Source of the DNA: Epiperipatus broadwayi
Taxonomy: Eukaryota; Onychophora; Udeonychophora; Euonychophora; Peripatidae
Length of the DNA stretch: 64,000 nt
Direction: 5' to 3'
Assembly (NCBI GenBank): GCA_028023455.1
Contig: JAQFVV010006551.1
Location: forward strand, 355,001-419,000
Below, piece after piece: positions 13,421 through 25,749 of the stretch. A model generated the notes under the pieces. That model was not told the DNA's origin. It made no database searches and saw only the letters and a list, made by a program, of their open reading frames with translations. Both the position numbers and the translations under genes were made by a program. The first letter of the stretch is position 1, and every line of letters starts with the position of its first letter.

Positions 13421-14480
13421 CAGTGTATCAGTACTCATTCAAATAATCATAACTATCTTATAACTACAAATAGCTAAATGTCCATTTATTGATGACTAGG
13501 TTATATTTAATTGAATAAAATATAAGTTTTTTATTTGAAAAAAAAATCTAAATATGTTTGTGACTGTGAAAAGTTTAAAGATTTGCTCAGCCTGATTCAA
13601 ACTCCAGATTCTAATTTAACAAGCATATGTATAAACCATTATGTCATTAAGGCCTTTACAAAAATTGAACATCAATATTTTAATAGACTTTTAAGTGTGA
13701 TACAAAACACACACAAAAAAGCTTCTGTACACTATAATTTCAGTTATGCACTCTCATATCATCAGAAATGGCCACCATTAATAACATTCATAAATGTTTA
13801 TATGCTGGCATTGATTTTTTCTCAAATAACTTTCATTAATTTAGTTTAGATTATTATTAAGACTTTTCAGATTTTGTTTTAAGTAATATTAAATTATATA
13901 CTGAATATTAAATTAATGTTATCAGAATCTCTTTTATAATAAATCATTTAATAAAATCACATACATTAATGTTAATATTAGATTTGGATTAACTGATTTC
14001 CATATATCTTTCAGGGTCTTTATCCCACGATATTGCAATTTGCAAGAATCTGTATATCTCTTACCGTTTCCAAGTTTGTGACACAATGGTGCATCTGCTC
14101 AGCTAAAATGTGAAAGACCCTAGTCATATCTGGATAAGGAATTGATTACAATGTTGGGTTCCAATGTTCTTTACAAATGTTTGATAGTTGGCGTTTTTTT
14201 TCACAAAATTTTTTCAAAGCATGAATATTAATAATACAAGATAATAACATTTGTACAGGAAACTAATTAGAGTTATGAAAAGTTAATGATAATAAAAGAA
14301 ATATTGAAATACATTAAGAAAATTAAAAAAATAATATTAAGAATAAGAAAAATCATTGGAAGAATTTGTATAATAAAAAAATAACTGTGTATAATGTAAT
14401 TGGTATTACTATATATATTTGTAATGATCGAAAAGAAAGTGAAGATCGAGTCTAACCGCAATCTGCACTACCTGGGCACC
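12370..14480. other. A+T-rich DNA with a (TA)n tract
   Basis: I find no gene. A clean TA dinucleotide run occupies about 13382-13416. The 104-codon frame at 13535-13849 has no splice or start context and no recognisable domain, so I do not call it. Confidence 0.5.
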
Positions 14481-14880
14481 ATCTTGGCATTCGAGCCTAG
14501 AAAAATTTATAAAGTAGGCAGATACGTGCTGTTAAGATTCCACTTTATTTAAATATTCTGATCATTAGCCCAAGTCACTAGCTCAGTGGAACAGCAGAGA
14601 TTATAAAATATATCTTTATATCTTAAATATAAAAAATAAAAGCCACTGCCAGAAATTAACACATAAAAATATTTATTTACGCACATATAAAATCATTCTA
14701 ATTTGAGGAATAAGTTTAACATTTTAGATTTTTATATTAATCTTTAATTTTACATTTAAATAGATTGCAATTATGAGTTTAATATTTATTTAGTGAGTCG
14801 AGTATGAATAGACTACATAGAACTGCATTTGACAAGAAAATATTTTTTCCCTTACTTAACCTTAGGCCAAAAGTTCGCAG

Positions 14881-15170
14881 TCAAACCGGTGCCAATCCAT
14901 CTGATACATTTATATATTCAATGTAGCATGAAAATACGACAACACAAAATACTATACTGTCAGGAATGTACCTCTGAACAGTAAGTAGATTTAGAGAAGA
15001 CATTGTCTTTCCACCAACAGGAATGCTACATCTGTTGGTGAGTAGAACAATAAACAAAACTCCATAGGAATAGACTGCGGTCCTTTGCCGACTTACAAAC
15101 CCATCCATAGGCAAACAGAAGGTGTGTGGCATATATATGCAATCCTGCCCATAGCGGATCTCATACTACA
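14881..15170 (-). other. Coding-like segment of higher G+C, unidentified
   Basis: Compared with its surroundings this segment is richer in G+C and carries an 83-residue minus-strand frame with hydrophobic stretches (YGVLFIVLLTN, SIVFCVVVFSCY). No start is convincing, and the frame continues upstream through several residues before stopping. It could be a fragment of a captured gene, a decayed repeat or chance. I recognise no domain. Confidence 0.2.
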
Positions 15171-16530
15171 TCTACTAATTACACAAATATATCCAATCCA
15201 TTGAGCTAATTTAACTACGAAACAAATAACCTAAGATTACCCTCCCTTAAACTATATATATATAACTTTACAAATCTATACAGCCATTCACGCCGACTTA
15301 AATTTGACCTTAAGATACGTTCGCACAGATGAATTTTATACAATTCATTTTAAAATGTTGAGTATAGACTGGCTGCACAGATTCCACGGTTAAAAACATT
15401 TCAAAATAGACCCAACTGATCAAAATACAAAATCATCGATAATGTCAATTGCATAGGGAATACAAAAAAACCCCAATAGCATTCATCGTAAGATGCCGCA
15501 GTGACATTGGTGACTTATATATTCCAATCGACTATGAAACAGCAACATTTTAATTTTAGCATTTAGTTTTCTTTTTTTAATAAATTTTATTTTTATTTGC
15601 GAACCTTTAAGATTTTATTTTAAATTAATATAACGGCATATTTATATACCGTTACAATATATATATATTAAAAAATCATCATCTCAGCTTATATAGCATT
15701 AAAACAAAATTATCTTTTCAATTTAACTTTATCACACACACTCTCCTTCAGTATAGTAATAATTAACCAATTGTTATTATGTAATATTTTATGATTTCAT
15801 CATAAACATCACCAAATAAATAAATTTGATTCTCATTTTATTATCTGCACATTTTTAATTGCACAGATAAATGCTGTATTTCATTTAGAACCATATATAT
15901 ACTTATCAATAATTCAAAGGATAAAAATTGCAGTGATGTCAAAGCCCAATTAGTATATGTCATAGACTGCCCATCCTGCAACAGCAAATAGTATGGTGAG
16001 ATCCTAGCTAGCTTAAAATCAAGACTTTCTAAACATATTTATTTATATAATAGAGCAAAAATGAATCCATCATACAGTTCAGTGTTTTTGGAGCATGAGA
16101 GGTTGGGGGGGGGTCATTCTTTTAAACCAACATGTACCAGGATTAAATGCCTTGAGAGTAACCACAAAAAATATAAGATTAAAGAGGCTTAGCACAAAAT
16201 TAATTCCACACATGCAAAAAATATGAGAATAGTGTTTGCCTTAATAAGCATTGGTTGTTTAATCTGATAACATAGGCAGCACTTTGCAACTACCTATTAT
16301 ACATGCAATCATGCAAATCTTCCAATCACTGCCAAGTTTAATCTTTTATAATTTGAATTCCTATAATGTTTTGCTAATTATCTATCAGTTATGCTTTAAA
16401 ACAGATGCTAGGTGTCAAAAGTTAACTCAACAGATTAATAAACAAATTTATTTTAACCTTACTCTGGCTGTACTTATTTCTTGTTTCTTTATTTAAATAC
16501 AAGTAAAGTATATATACTTAAGCTAGATAC
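15171..16530. other. A+T-rich DNA, no gene seen
   Basis: No coding region, known repeat family or inverted repeat is visible. A run of nine G residues lies near 16105-16115. Confidence 0.5.
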
Positions 16531-16597
16531 AATTAGAGATGATTTGAACCCAGACATTAAAGCTCTCTTCAGTCATCCTCTACAATATATATTTTTT

Positions 16598-16637
<40 letters not shown>

Positions 16638-17971
16638 ATATATATATATTTTATTTATATATATATATGACAATAGATGGCATTCTACCAAAAACTATCT
16701 CTAACTTTAGTTCCACCTTCAGATCATGATTTCAAGCTATTTGCTATCGTCAGTGAAGGACAGGAATAAGAAAATAGATCTAAACACAAACTCTGAGCAT
16801 TTATGAAACAGTTTCTATTCAGCTTGCAAGCGTGAATCTTTTAGACATTTAATGTCTTCAAACTCAGCATAGCAAGCCAGATAGCTACATGGGTCTGATA
16901 TCAGTTCAGCATCACCACATAGTAGAAGCCTCTGCAATATATATTATTGCAAGAAAGACCTCAAAGGTACATTTATGAAAAACAAAAACACAAGTTAAAA
17001 CCTGCTAACGCTTGTATTTATGACAATAGATGGTGTTCTACCAAAAACACTGTCAAGTGTAAAACGCCAGAGCAAGCATTCACTATCTCTAACTTTAGTC
17101 TTTCTTGCAATGATATATATTGCAGAGGCTTCTACTATGTGGTGATGCTGAACTGATATCAGACCCATGTAGCTATCTGGCTTGCTATGCTGAGTTTGAA
17201 GACATTAAGTGTCTAAAAGATTCACACTTGCAAGCTGAATAGAAACTGTTTCATAAACGCTCAGAGTTTGTGTTTAGATCTATTTTCTTATTCCTATGCT
17301 ACACTGATGGTAGCAAATAGCTTGAAATCATGATCTGAAGGTGGAACTAAAGTTAGAGGTAGTGAATGCTTGCTCTGACGTTTATGTAAACAAACTTATG
17401 CTTGACAGTGTTTTTGGTAGAACACCTTCTATTGTCATAAATACAAGCGTTAGCAAGTTTTAACTTGTGTTTTTGTTTTTCATATATATATAATCAGTGC
17501 TTGGTTTATATTAACCTAGCAAATCTTCAAACTTTAATGGGCAAGCTTTTTTTCTATATTCTGCTCATCCCTCATCTGTCTATTTAAATAGATTTTAAGG
17601 TCCTATATATGAGGGGGCAGAATGTCTTACAGTCAGCATGAGCATGACAACAAATTTGGCAAACATGGGCTTTGAACATGCAATCATCAGATTTTCAATG
17701 ATGTAGATGGCTGAAGAGTTGGAAAGTGGAAAAGATTGAAGCATAATCAATTAAAGTTTGAAGATTTCTTATCTTAATGTAAACCAAGCACTGATTATAT
17801 ATGTGAAAGATGGTGATCTGTACCAACTGATGAGTGTTGATTCGGCATGAAATATTTGTATTGGAGATCATTTATCTTTTTCAAATGTATGTGGTCATGT
17901 GTATCAGGTGCATAAGATGGAGTGAATAACTGAAATAAGCTTGGATGTTTGGGTTCAAATCTTCTCTAATT
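16531..17971. mobile_element. Large family C element with nested palindrome
   Basis: The outer ends are inverted repeats: 'attagagatgatttgaaccc' at about 16532 against 'gggttcaaatcttctctaat' ending at 17971. Subterminal sequence at 17490-17970 ('ataatcagtgcttggtttat', 'gatggctgaagagttg', 'ggcatgaaatatttgtat') matches the family C copy at 1866-2496. Inside lies a second structure. Segment X (about 16667-16715, and a fuller copy at 16975-17098) and segment Y (about 16716-16955) are followed by inverted Y (about 17105-17340) and inverted X (about 17345-17480), giving X-Y-X-Y'-X'. A TA-rich tract (about 16588-16670) lies on the left side. No transposase is encoded. Confidence 0.75.
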
Positions 17972-18434
17972 ATATATATATAGTAAACATTTAGATGCAA
18001 AATATGTGCGCACACAGTGTTGCTAAAATATATGTATAAATCCATACACATTTAAATATAGTTAAAGTATATCAAACTCTTTAAAATGAAATTATAAAAT
18101 AATTTTAACGATATAAACCAAAAAAGGAAACATATTTCTTTAGCATAAGCAGCAAACTGACGTTTTTAAGACGCTGATAAAGAAATTTTAAACAAAATAT
18201 TAAAATATAAATCAACTTAACAATAACAAGAAGAAAAAAAATCTTGTCTTTTACCCATTAGCAACACATTAATTTTATTTCTTTGTAGTACCAATCAAAA
18301 AAAAAAAAAAAAATAGAGGAATTATTTTGCAGGGCAGAAATTTCTTTAAAAATTATTTTAAATAATATACATAATGTAAAATTGTTTTTAATCTACTTTG
18401 TAGATGTTATACATGTTAATACATCATGACTACA

Positions 18435-18535
18435 TTTTTTTTTCATGTGTCATAGCATCGGCCGGGAAGCGAACCCTCTAACTCGGGACAACTGCCTATA
18501 AGGCAGCTGTGCTGACCACTCGGCTACCCCCCCCC
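18435..18535 (-). mobile_element. tRNA-derived SINE, copy 1
   Basis: On the minus strand an A box (TAGCCGAGTGG, 18516-18526) and a B box (GGTTCGCTTCC, 18465-18475) stand at tRNA spacing, and a short stem-loop lies where the anticodon arm would be. Downstream comes a tail shared with the two other copies (GATGCTATGACA) and then an A-run (T-run on the plus strand, 18435-18443). The C-run at 18527-18539 abuts its 5' end. It is not a functional tRNA, because the acceptor stem and CCA context are absent and the 3' tail is SINE-like. Confidence 0.8.
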
Positions 18536-18825
18536 CCCCAATTATAAGACATAGTAAATTGAATTATACAGGTAGGTAAAATAATGTATTTAGAATATAT
18601 TTTGATAAATATATATGAATTGTCTTTTAAAAAAATTCATTTCATTGTGAGACAAAATTTTAATTCTACTAATAATTATTGTTAATGCGATTTAACTTTA
18701 CATCACACACACACAAATCTTTAATATCACTGTAGCGACATGACTTTACAAATATATATATATATATAAGAAAAATATTATATTTTATATTTAAACTAAA
18801 TAAATACTTTTAATTCTTTTTTTTT

Positions 18826-18931
18826 TCCATATGTCATAGCATAGGCCGAGACGCGAACCCACACCCGTCTCCAACCAATTATTTGCTTGCAAGGCGGGTG
18901 CGATGACCTCTCGACTAAAAACGCTTGACTA
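18826..18931 (-). mobile_element. tRNA-derived SINE, copy 2
   Basis: The minus strand shows an A box (TAGTCGAGAGG, 18907-18917), a B box (GGTTCGCGTCTC, 18848-18859) and the tail CCTATGCTATGACATATG followed by an A-run (plus-strand T-run at about 18815-18827). The middle ('cttgcaagcaaataattggt') matches the copy at 58924 better than the copy at 18435, so at least two subfamilies are present. Confidence 0.82.
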
Positions 18932-18939
18932 ATTCTTTT

Positions 18940-20632
18940 TTTTTTTTTTAAATATAAAACCATTATGTTATTCAAAGTATTTTTTATGACACTTTGTTCT
19001 TAAATTTGGATGAAAAAGAAAACTTTCAACAAAGCCCGAACGTTAATTCTTAATAAGTCCACACAATAACAAAACGTGTTCTAAATGTAATTTTTATTAT
19101 AAGTTAACATCTTTTAAATAAATGAAAGCCCATTGATGACACTTCATGAATTTGTACAATAACATATAAAATGAATTTTATGAAATGTAAATCAGTACTT
19201 CATTAATAACAGAAACAAAAAAATGTGTTAACATTAAAAGTAACAGTTAATTAGGTCAATTAGTCTAATGGAATATTGTTTAAGAAATCTATCTACTAAT
19301 GGACAATCAGTCAACTCTTTTATAAATTCATTGCCTTAAGCTTTAGATACTATTCCCAATGAAACTATCGTTAGAAATGCTGCTCTAATTTCCTAATTAT
19401 ATCTTCTTTCTTTTAATATTTTTTTTTATTTGTTGGCTTTAAATAAACTTTATTTTTTAAAAAAGTCATATTTATACAGTTTTTGAAAAATATTTACGCA
19501 AAAAATAATTTGTCACAGAACATTCAATTAATATATATTAGCCAACTATAACAAAGCACACCATATTAAGTGAATAAAAATATAAAAGCTATAATAAATC
19601 AAAGGTTAAGATAAATTATAAACAGTTATTAAATATAGTGGCAAGACAAGGGTTTATTTCAACATCTGGAGTATATAAATAAATAAAAAGTAAATAAAAA
19701 AATCATTATTCATCAGATTTGACACTTGCCAGTATTGAGAATTTGAGTGCTTTTCTATTCTTATTATATCCTATAGATAACAAATGGGCAATAATAAATG
19801 ATCAGATAAGTTATTTGGTTATATGCCAACTATATGAAAAAGAAAATCTTAAAACTAATTTAAAACTTAAACAAAAAAACAAAGATTTCTTAACATGGAC
19901 TGTAATCTAGTCATTAATATGGCAGCTAGATGGCCTGCTATTATTACATCGTGAAGCCCTTTAAAATAATAAAGAAATAATATTTAAATATAATTACAAT
20001 ATATAACATTATTATACACAACTATAACACATTACATATATATTTCATTATAACCATGGTACAAATTAATATATTATTTGCATAGAAGTATTTTCAATTT
20101 TTGATGACATAATTATTATCAATTGAATCTATGTGATTGGGAAACAGACATCATATGATGTTTTGGGATCTGCATACTTCTCATCCATAGAATTCCAGAT
20201 GTTAATGATTATGATAAAAGTAATCAAAAGAATTTTTATATAAATTATATATTTTTATTATTAATTTAGATCATTATGATAACTTAAAATATTACACATT
20301 AGTGTTTTTTATCAAGTAATTTATTAATATATATAAAATTAATAAATATAATGGAAATTAAGTAATATGTACAGTCTTTCAATCTGCAGAAGTACTTTCA
20401 GTTAATTCCTTAATCTTCCTCAACAGCTCTTAAATACAAAAATCATAATGGAAGGAAATGTCATCAATCTTGTGAGTCTAAAATTTTAACATTATCAGCT
20501 TGTCTATTAATTATATTCATTTCATTTTTATTTATTAAAATTGCCTTCTTAATTTTTTTATTATGGTTTCTCTCTGTCAACAATTCATGCTTCTTTAAGC
20601 TTTTCTCAATACTGCACCTTGATTCACCCATA
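18940..20632. other. A+T-rich DNA, no gene seen
   Basis: The short frames here (19719-19910 and 20464-20646) lack supporting signals. I see no shared repeat or inverted repeat. Confidence 0.5.
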
Positions 20633-22127
20633 CACCTGGGTCTCATTTTATATGGTAGCTAGATTCCTCAGAAAATGCGCACAAAAGAAAATGCACAAAA
20701 ATAGACTTAACTTACCTTGCAAAATGGGGGATAAGTACTGTAATTTTCCAAAAATCGCATAAAAGCAAAGCAACAACATAAAATTACTTTAAAATTCACA
20801 TAAAAAAAAAATAAGGAAATAAAATATGACTAATAAAAATTTTCAAATTTGAAAAAAATTGATAGAAGACAAACTTTTTTTACTTTTTTTTATATTAACT
20901 ACAGTATTTAATTTTATTCAAAACAACATATTTTTATGCGTAATTTACATTTTTTTCATACATGTATGGTATTTTAAACAATATTGCTATTTGAGACATC
21001 AGATTCAACATGTGATGATGTGATGTGATGTACTGTAGCTTCTCTTTAAACAAAGTCAAGAATCTCTCAGCAATTATGCCCAGAGAAACCTGTTAGCTAC
21101 TTTATTTTACATTCTCCAATCTAAGTTTTCCCATATTCTGCTCCATCCCATGTCCACAACATAATCTTTGTGAACTCTATGGCCTTTATATCTAAATCCC
21201 AATAAATTGCTCTTATAGTGGATTCACCCAAACTAAAACGTTTTTCAATCGCTGTTGATCCTTCCCATTTCGCTAAGCGATCTAAAATTGAAATTTTTGT
21301 TTCCAAAGAAATTCACTTTCTTGAGTGTTTTTTCCTCTCCATTAGGGAAAACTAAAAGTTTAAAATAAAAATAAGAACTTAGACTTATGATAATAAAAAG
21401 ACATCTACTCACTGCTGTTGGGCAAAATTTAATTAAAACTAACAAAAATTAAATTCTTATTTTTGTCTTTAATTTTTTACTTTTCAATTCCATTTAAAAA
21501 ATCAAATTTCATTGTTTCATGATCACATCAATTTCAGATCACATTACATAATTTTTAAATTGTTAATTACAATTAAAAATCAGATTTTAATTTTTAATTG
21601 TCAAATTTAATTGTGCCCACCACTGTTACTCATCTTTTAAAAATAAACTTGCGGACCCTAAATGATTAATTGATTACATACTCTTTTTTTAAATAGCAAA
21701 AATAGAATGTGATTTAAAATGCAAAAACAACATTATGCATAGTATAGGCATCTATAACGTTTGAACAGATTTTCATTATAATCTTGTAAAATTCAATGTG
21801 TGTATATAAAATTGGGAACTTCTGATTTCAAGTGAATTCTGAACTTCTTTATTGCATAAAATCTATTACAGTACTATTATAAAGCATTGAAAATATTGAA
21901 ATTGTTAGATGGAAGTCGAACTCCGATAATGCACTATTACTTTAAATATCACATTTGAGTGTGTGAAATTTATATTTAAAGTAATAGCGCATTATCGGAG
22001 CTCGACTTCTGATCTAATAATTTTTATTGTATAAAAGAAAACCGCATACAATGATATTAAGAAGAAGCATGAATCGCATAACTTCAAAATTGCATTAAAT
22101 AAATCTGCATAAAATGAGACCCGGGTG
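20633..22127. mobile_element. Tigger/pogo-like element, copy 4 (longest)
   Basis: About 1.5 kb, with inverted ends CACCTGGGTCTC and GAGACCCGGGTG and a perfect TA on both sides (20631-20632 and 22128-22129), the target duplication of the Tc1/mariner/pogo superfamily. It is the only copy keeping a piece of transposase (21121-21342, minus strand). The three other copies can be derived from a longer element like this one by internal deletion. The internal stem (21911-22009) is better paired here than in the shorter copies. Two sections near 20990-21120 also read as decayed coding sequence on the minus strand. Confidence 0.9.
21121..21342 (-). pseudogene. Tigger/pogo transposase N-terminal fragment (CENP-B-type HTH)
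   Basis: From an ATG at 21342 the minus strand reads MERKKHSRK, an in-frame TGA, then ISLETKISILDRLAKWEGS and AIEKRFSLGESTIRAIYWD before the similarity fades. The pattern 'LETKI-ILDRL--GE---AI-KRF-LGESTIR-I' is the helix-turn-helix (CENP-B N-terminal / psq-like) DNA-binding domain that opens Tigger and pogo transposases. The DDE catalytic part is missing, since the full enzyme would be several hundred residues. The stop codon and truncation make it non-functional. Family assignment is from pattern recognition, not a search. Confidence 0.8.
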
Positions 22128-22129
22128 TA

Positions 22130-22521
22130 TATAATATATCCACAAAACATTTGATACACATTACTTTTTTGCTTGACAGTTATGACTCTTTAGAATTATT
22201 CACTAATTTATTAATGTTATTTATAACATAATATGAAACATTAAAAACATTCTTATATATATATCTTTAAAAAATTTCACTTGAGCATTTGAAATATATA
22301 TCCAATTTTTTATCAATCTTCAACACCTTTAAATCATTATAACTTTTTTTAAATTGACATAAAGTATAATTAATATATTCAGTCTTATAACGACCTTCAG
22401 CATAACCTTGACAAATATCTCAATTTTTTTTAAATTTATCACACTGGTAATGATATAATTTTTCATCACACAACAAGAAAGATCAAAAAATTATAAATAT
22501 ATAATGTCTAGATTCTCTGTC
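22130..22521. other. Short A+T-rich spacer
   Basis: Sequence between the Tigger element and the trinucleotide tract. I see no feature in it. Confidence 0.5.
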
Positions 22522-22633
22522 ACTACTACTACTACTACTACTGCTACTGCTACTGCTACTGCTACTGCTACTGCTACTGCTACTGCTACTGCTGCTGCTA
22601 CTGCTGCTGCTGCTGCTGCTGGAGCTGCTGCTG

Positions 22634-22722
<89 letters not shown>
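22522..22722. repeat. Compound trinucleotide tract (CTA)n(CTG)n(CTA)n(ATA)n
   Basis: Two hundred bases of pure triplet repeats: ACT units, then a CTG/GCT-rich block with one GGA interruption at about 22620, then ACT units, then AAT units. The open frames through it (poly-Ser on minus, poly-Thr/Ala on plus) are artefacts of the triplet period. The AAT end abuts the 3' end of the LINE and matches the (AAT)n on the LINE's other side. Confidence 0.95.
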
Positions 22723-22914
22723 CAATTTTCAATTCAATTTATTCTATGAAATAAAACAAAGTACATCACAAATATTTAAAAACTCCAAACAAGAAAAATC
22801 TTGTGTGTGGAATTTACATGTAAAAATAAATTAAATAAAAATACAATCAAAAACTCAAAAGAACAGTTTAGGAAATAAATAAAATTAATTAAATAAATAA
22901 AATAAATGCCAAAA

Positions 22915-25737
22915 TTAATACATACTACACAACCATTGACACAAATATTTTTTGAATGATATATAAGAAATATTATTCAGATCAATTGAACATTCATATA
23001 CAAATTTATTAAACAACTTTGACCCAGAATAAACATATTGTCTTCTACTAGATTCCTTAAAAAATTTTGGTAAAGGTAATTGAAATTTATTAGAAAGACG
23101 AGTATTTAGAACATAAACTCTAGAATCCAGAAAAGGTTTAGCACAAAAAATATCAAAAATAACTCTATATTGATATAAGTGATTTACATCAAATAAACCA
23201 AATGCAATATAAATATCTCGAACAGAAGAGGAACGAGATCTACCAAAAATAATGCGCAAAGTATAATTTTGCAAAACACGCAAAGAAGATAAAATATGTG
23301 GAGAAGCATTACCCCAAATAATGATATTGTAAGATAAAATACTCTGATAACAGGCAATGTAAATAAAAATGAGAGCAGACCTAGGAAGAAATTTAACTAA
23401 ATAATAAAACATATAGTTTAAATTACGTAACCGTTGACAAAGATAGGTAATGTGATTTGTCCAGGACAATCTGGAGTCAATATATATTCCCAAATAACAA
23501 TAATTATCTACCAAAGGAATATTCTCACAAGTACATATACTATTATAATGCAAAATATACTTACAGCAAATTTTAATCTTAAGAGAAAAAAAAGTACGCT
23601 TGTAAGAAAAAAGAATAGCTTTTGTTTTATCTAAATTGACCAACAATGAATTATATGCCAACCATTTACCAACTGAGTCCAAATCCTCATTCACTAATTT
23701 TTCAAGAAGATTATAAGAAACAGCATTGCAAGATAAAGCAATATCATCAGCAAAACCAAAAATCTTAGAATGTAACTTCAATGAAAATAAATCATTAATA
23801 TAAATTAAAAACAATAGAGGACCAAGTACTGAACCTTATGGAACTCCAGAATTAATCAAGACAACATCACTGATAGTACCATAAATATTAGTAAACTGTT
23901 TCCTATCATTTAAATAACTCTCCAACCAACTACCAATAGATCCACGAAAACCATACAAGTAGCAACGCTTAATCAAAATATTATGATTAACAGAATCAAA
24001 TGCTTTAGATAAATCAAGATAAATAGCCAATGTTTTAAGTTCCTGATCCAATGAAGATGTTAAATACTGAACATGATGTTTTAAAGCGTCTAATGTACTT
24101 CTGCCAGGAAGAAAACCATATTGATAGTCAGATAAAATTTTATTTTTAAACAGAAATGACAACATTTGATCCCTAACAATCATTTCCAATAATTTAGAAA
24201 AAAACAGAAATAATAGCAATTGGCCTATAATTGACCATAAGAGTAGAATCACCCTTTTTATAAACAGGAGTAATAACATTAACTTTCAGACATTCTGGAA
24301 ATGATCCAGACTGCAAAGATAAATTAAATAAATGAACTAAAACAGGCAAAAATGCAACCTTATTTTCTTTAAGCATCTTAGGTGTTATACCATCTATTCC
24401 AAAAGAAGTGACATTTTTTAAACTATCAATTGCTACAGACAACTGAGATTCAGAAACATCAGAATATAAAAAAGAATTCAAACTTGAATAAGAAGACAAA
24501 GTCTGCCTAGGCACATCACGCATCGATAAATTTACAAAATACTCATTAAACCGATCAGCTAAATATTTTTCATTATTCTGTAACTCAATTAAACTTTCAT
24601 TATATTTAATACATTTAATACGATCAGGAGAAGATTTTTTAATCAAAGAATTTATTGTTCTCCATTTCAAAGAAACATTTTTATCATTAAGAAATTCTTG
24701 ATAATATCTAAACTTCAACTTTCTAATATCAGACTTAATTTCAACATTAAGTTTTTTAAAACATCTGATGAGCCATCCAAAGATTTTAACACATTTCTCT
24801 GATTAATTTTACATACCAGCGCATCTGTCACCCAAAGAGATCTTCTTCTATTCTTACTTGTCAATTTTAAATAAAACTTTGCTTTTACAATTAAATCTAA
24901 ACAAATAGCTTGGAACCCCAAAAATGCATCATTTACATTATCTATCATAAAAATCTCATCCCAATTCTGAACAGATAATAAATAATTCAATTTAGAAAAA
25001 GATAATTTCTCAACATATGCACAAACATTAATATTATCCATACAATTCAATATTTTTAATTCAGTAGCAAAATGATCTGTAAGAAATAATTTAGAAAGAG
25101 ACGAATCAGAAAATAAACTGCGGCTTAATCTAACAAAAATATGATCTAAAAGAGATTGAGATATAGGAGTTATACGTGTAGGTGGAAAAAGCGTTTGACT
25201 AAATCCATAGCTATAAAGTAAATTTAAATAATCTATAGTAGACTTACAAGCATTATTTAACAAATCAATATTTAGATCATCCATTAAAACAGCAGATTCT
25301 GAACCCAAATCTAATAACAAAGAATCAAGTTCAGTAACAAAATCCAAAACTTTACTTGTACATGATCTATATATAGCCAAAATAGAAAGCACACATTTAG
25401 GGAGTCTCAAAGTTAATAAAATACATTCTGAAGTATTAAATGTTGGAATATTGAAAGAAAAGTCTAAACCGGTTTTTATAAAAACCATAACACCACCAGA
25501 TCGTAAATGCATACGAGGAGAAAGTATACTCGTATAGCCATTCAAACTATATAAATTTTGTTCTTGTAAAGAAATCCAAGTTTCTGTTAAAATAATTATA
25601 TCAAAATGAAATAAAGGAAAATTATTTAAATAAACTACAAGTTCATCAAAATGACATCTAATGCTACGTATATTTAAATGAAATAATTTAAGTGAAGCAA
25701 AATCTTTTTCCTGAGAAATCAAATCAGAATTTATCAT
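22915..25737 (-). pseudogene. LINE ORF2 (endonuclease and reverse transcriptase), broken
   Basis: ORF2 nicks target DNA and copies the element RNA there. The first section (25737-24715) is an APE-type endonuclease: LHLNIRSI, ILTETW, MDDLNID, LLDHIF and LTDHF supply the N, E, D-x-N and D-H residues. A one-base shift in an A-run near 24760 leads into the next frame (24718-24194), with FGIDGITPKML and NYRPIAI of reverse transcriptase. A second shift, in a T-run near 24200, leads to 24279-23836, with GFLPGRSTLDA and LDLSKAFDSVNH. A TAA (23836-23838) sits where the conserved Gln of GVPQGS is expected. The last part (23814-22915) has the catalytic FADD box and the C-terminal domain, ending in TAG. 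All breaks look like ordinary decay. Confidence 0.92.
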
Positions 25738-25749
25738 AATAAATAAATT

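Noticed and set aside
13535-13849. 104-codon plus-strand frame
   Set aside because: No recognisable domain, no splice sites that fit, and composition typical of random A+T-rich DNA.
18435-18535. Possible functional tRNA gene
   Set aside because: A and B boxes are present, but acceptor pairing is missing and the shared GATGCTATGACA tail with A-run marks a SINE.
22483-22749. Poly-serine and poly-threonine/alanine open frames on both strands
   Set aside because: They are the translation of a trinucleotide microsatellite; any frame through it is open.
23434-23634. Plus-strand frame inside the LINE
   Set aside because: Antisense shadow of the reverse-transcriptase ORF.
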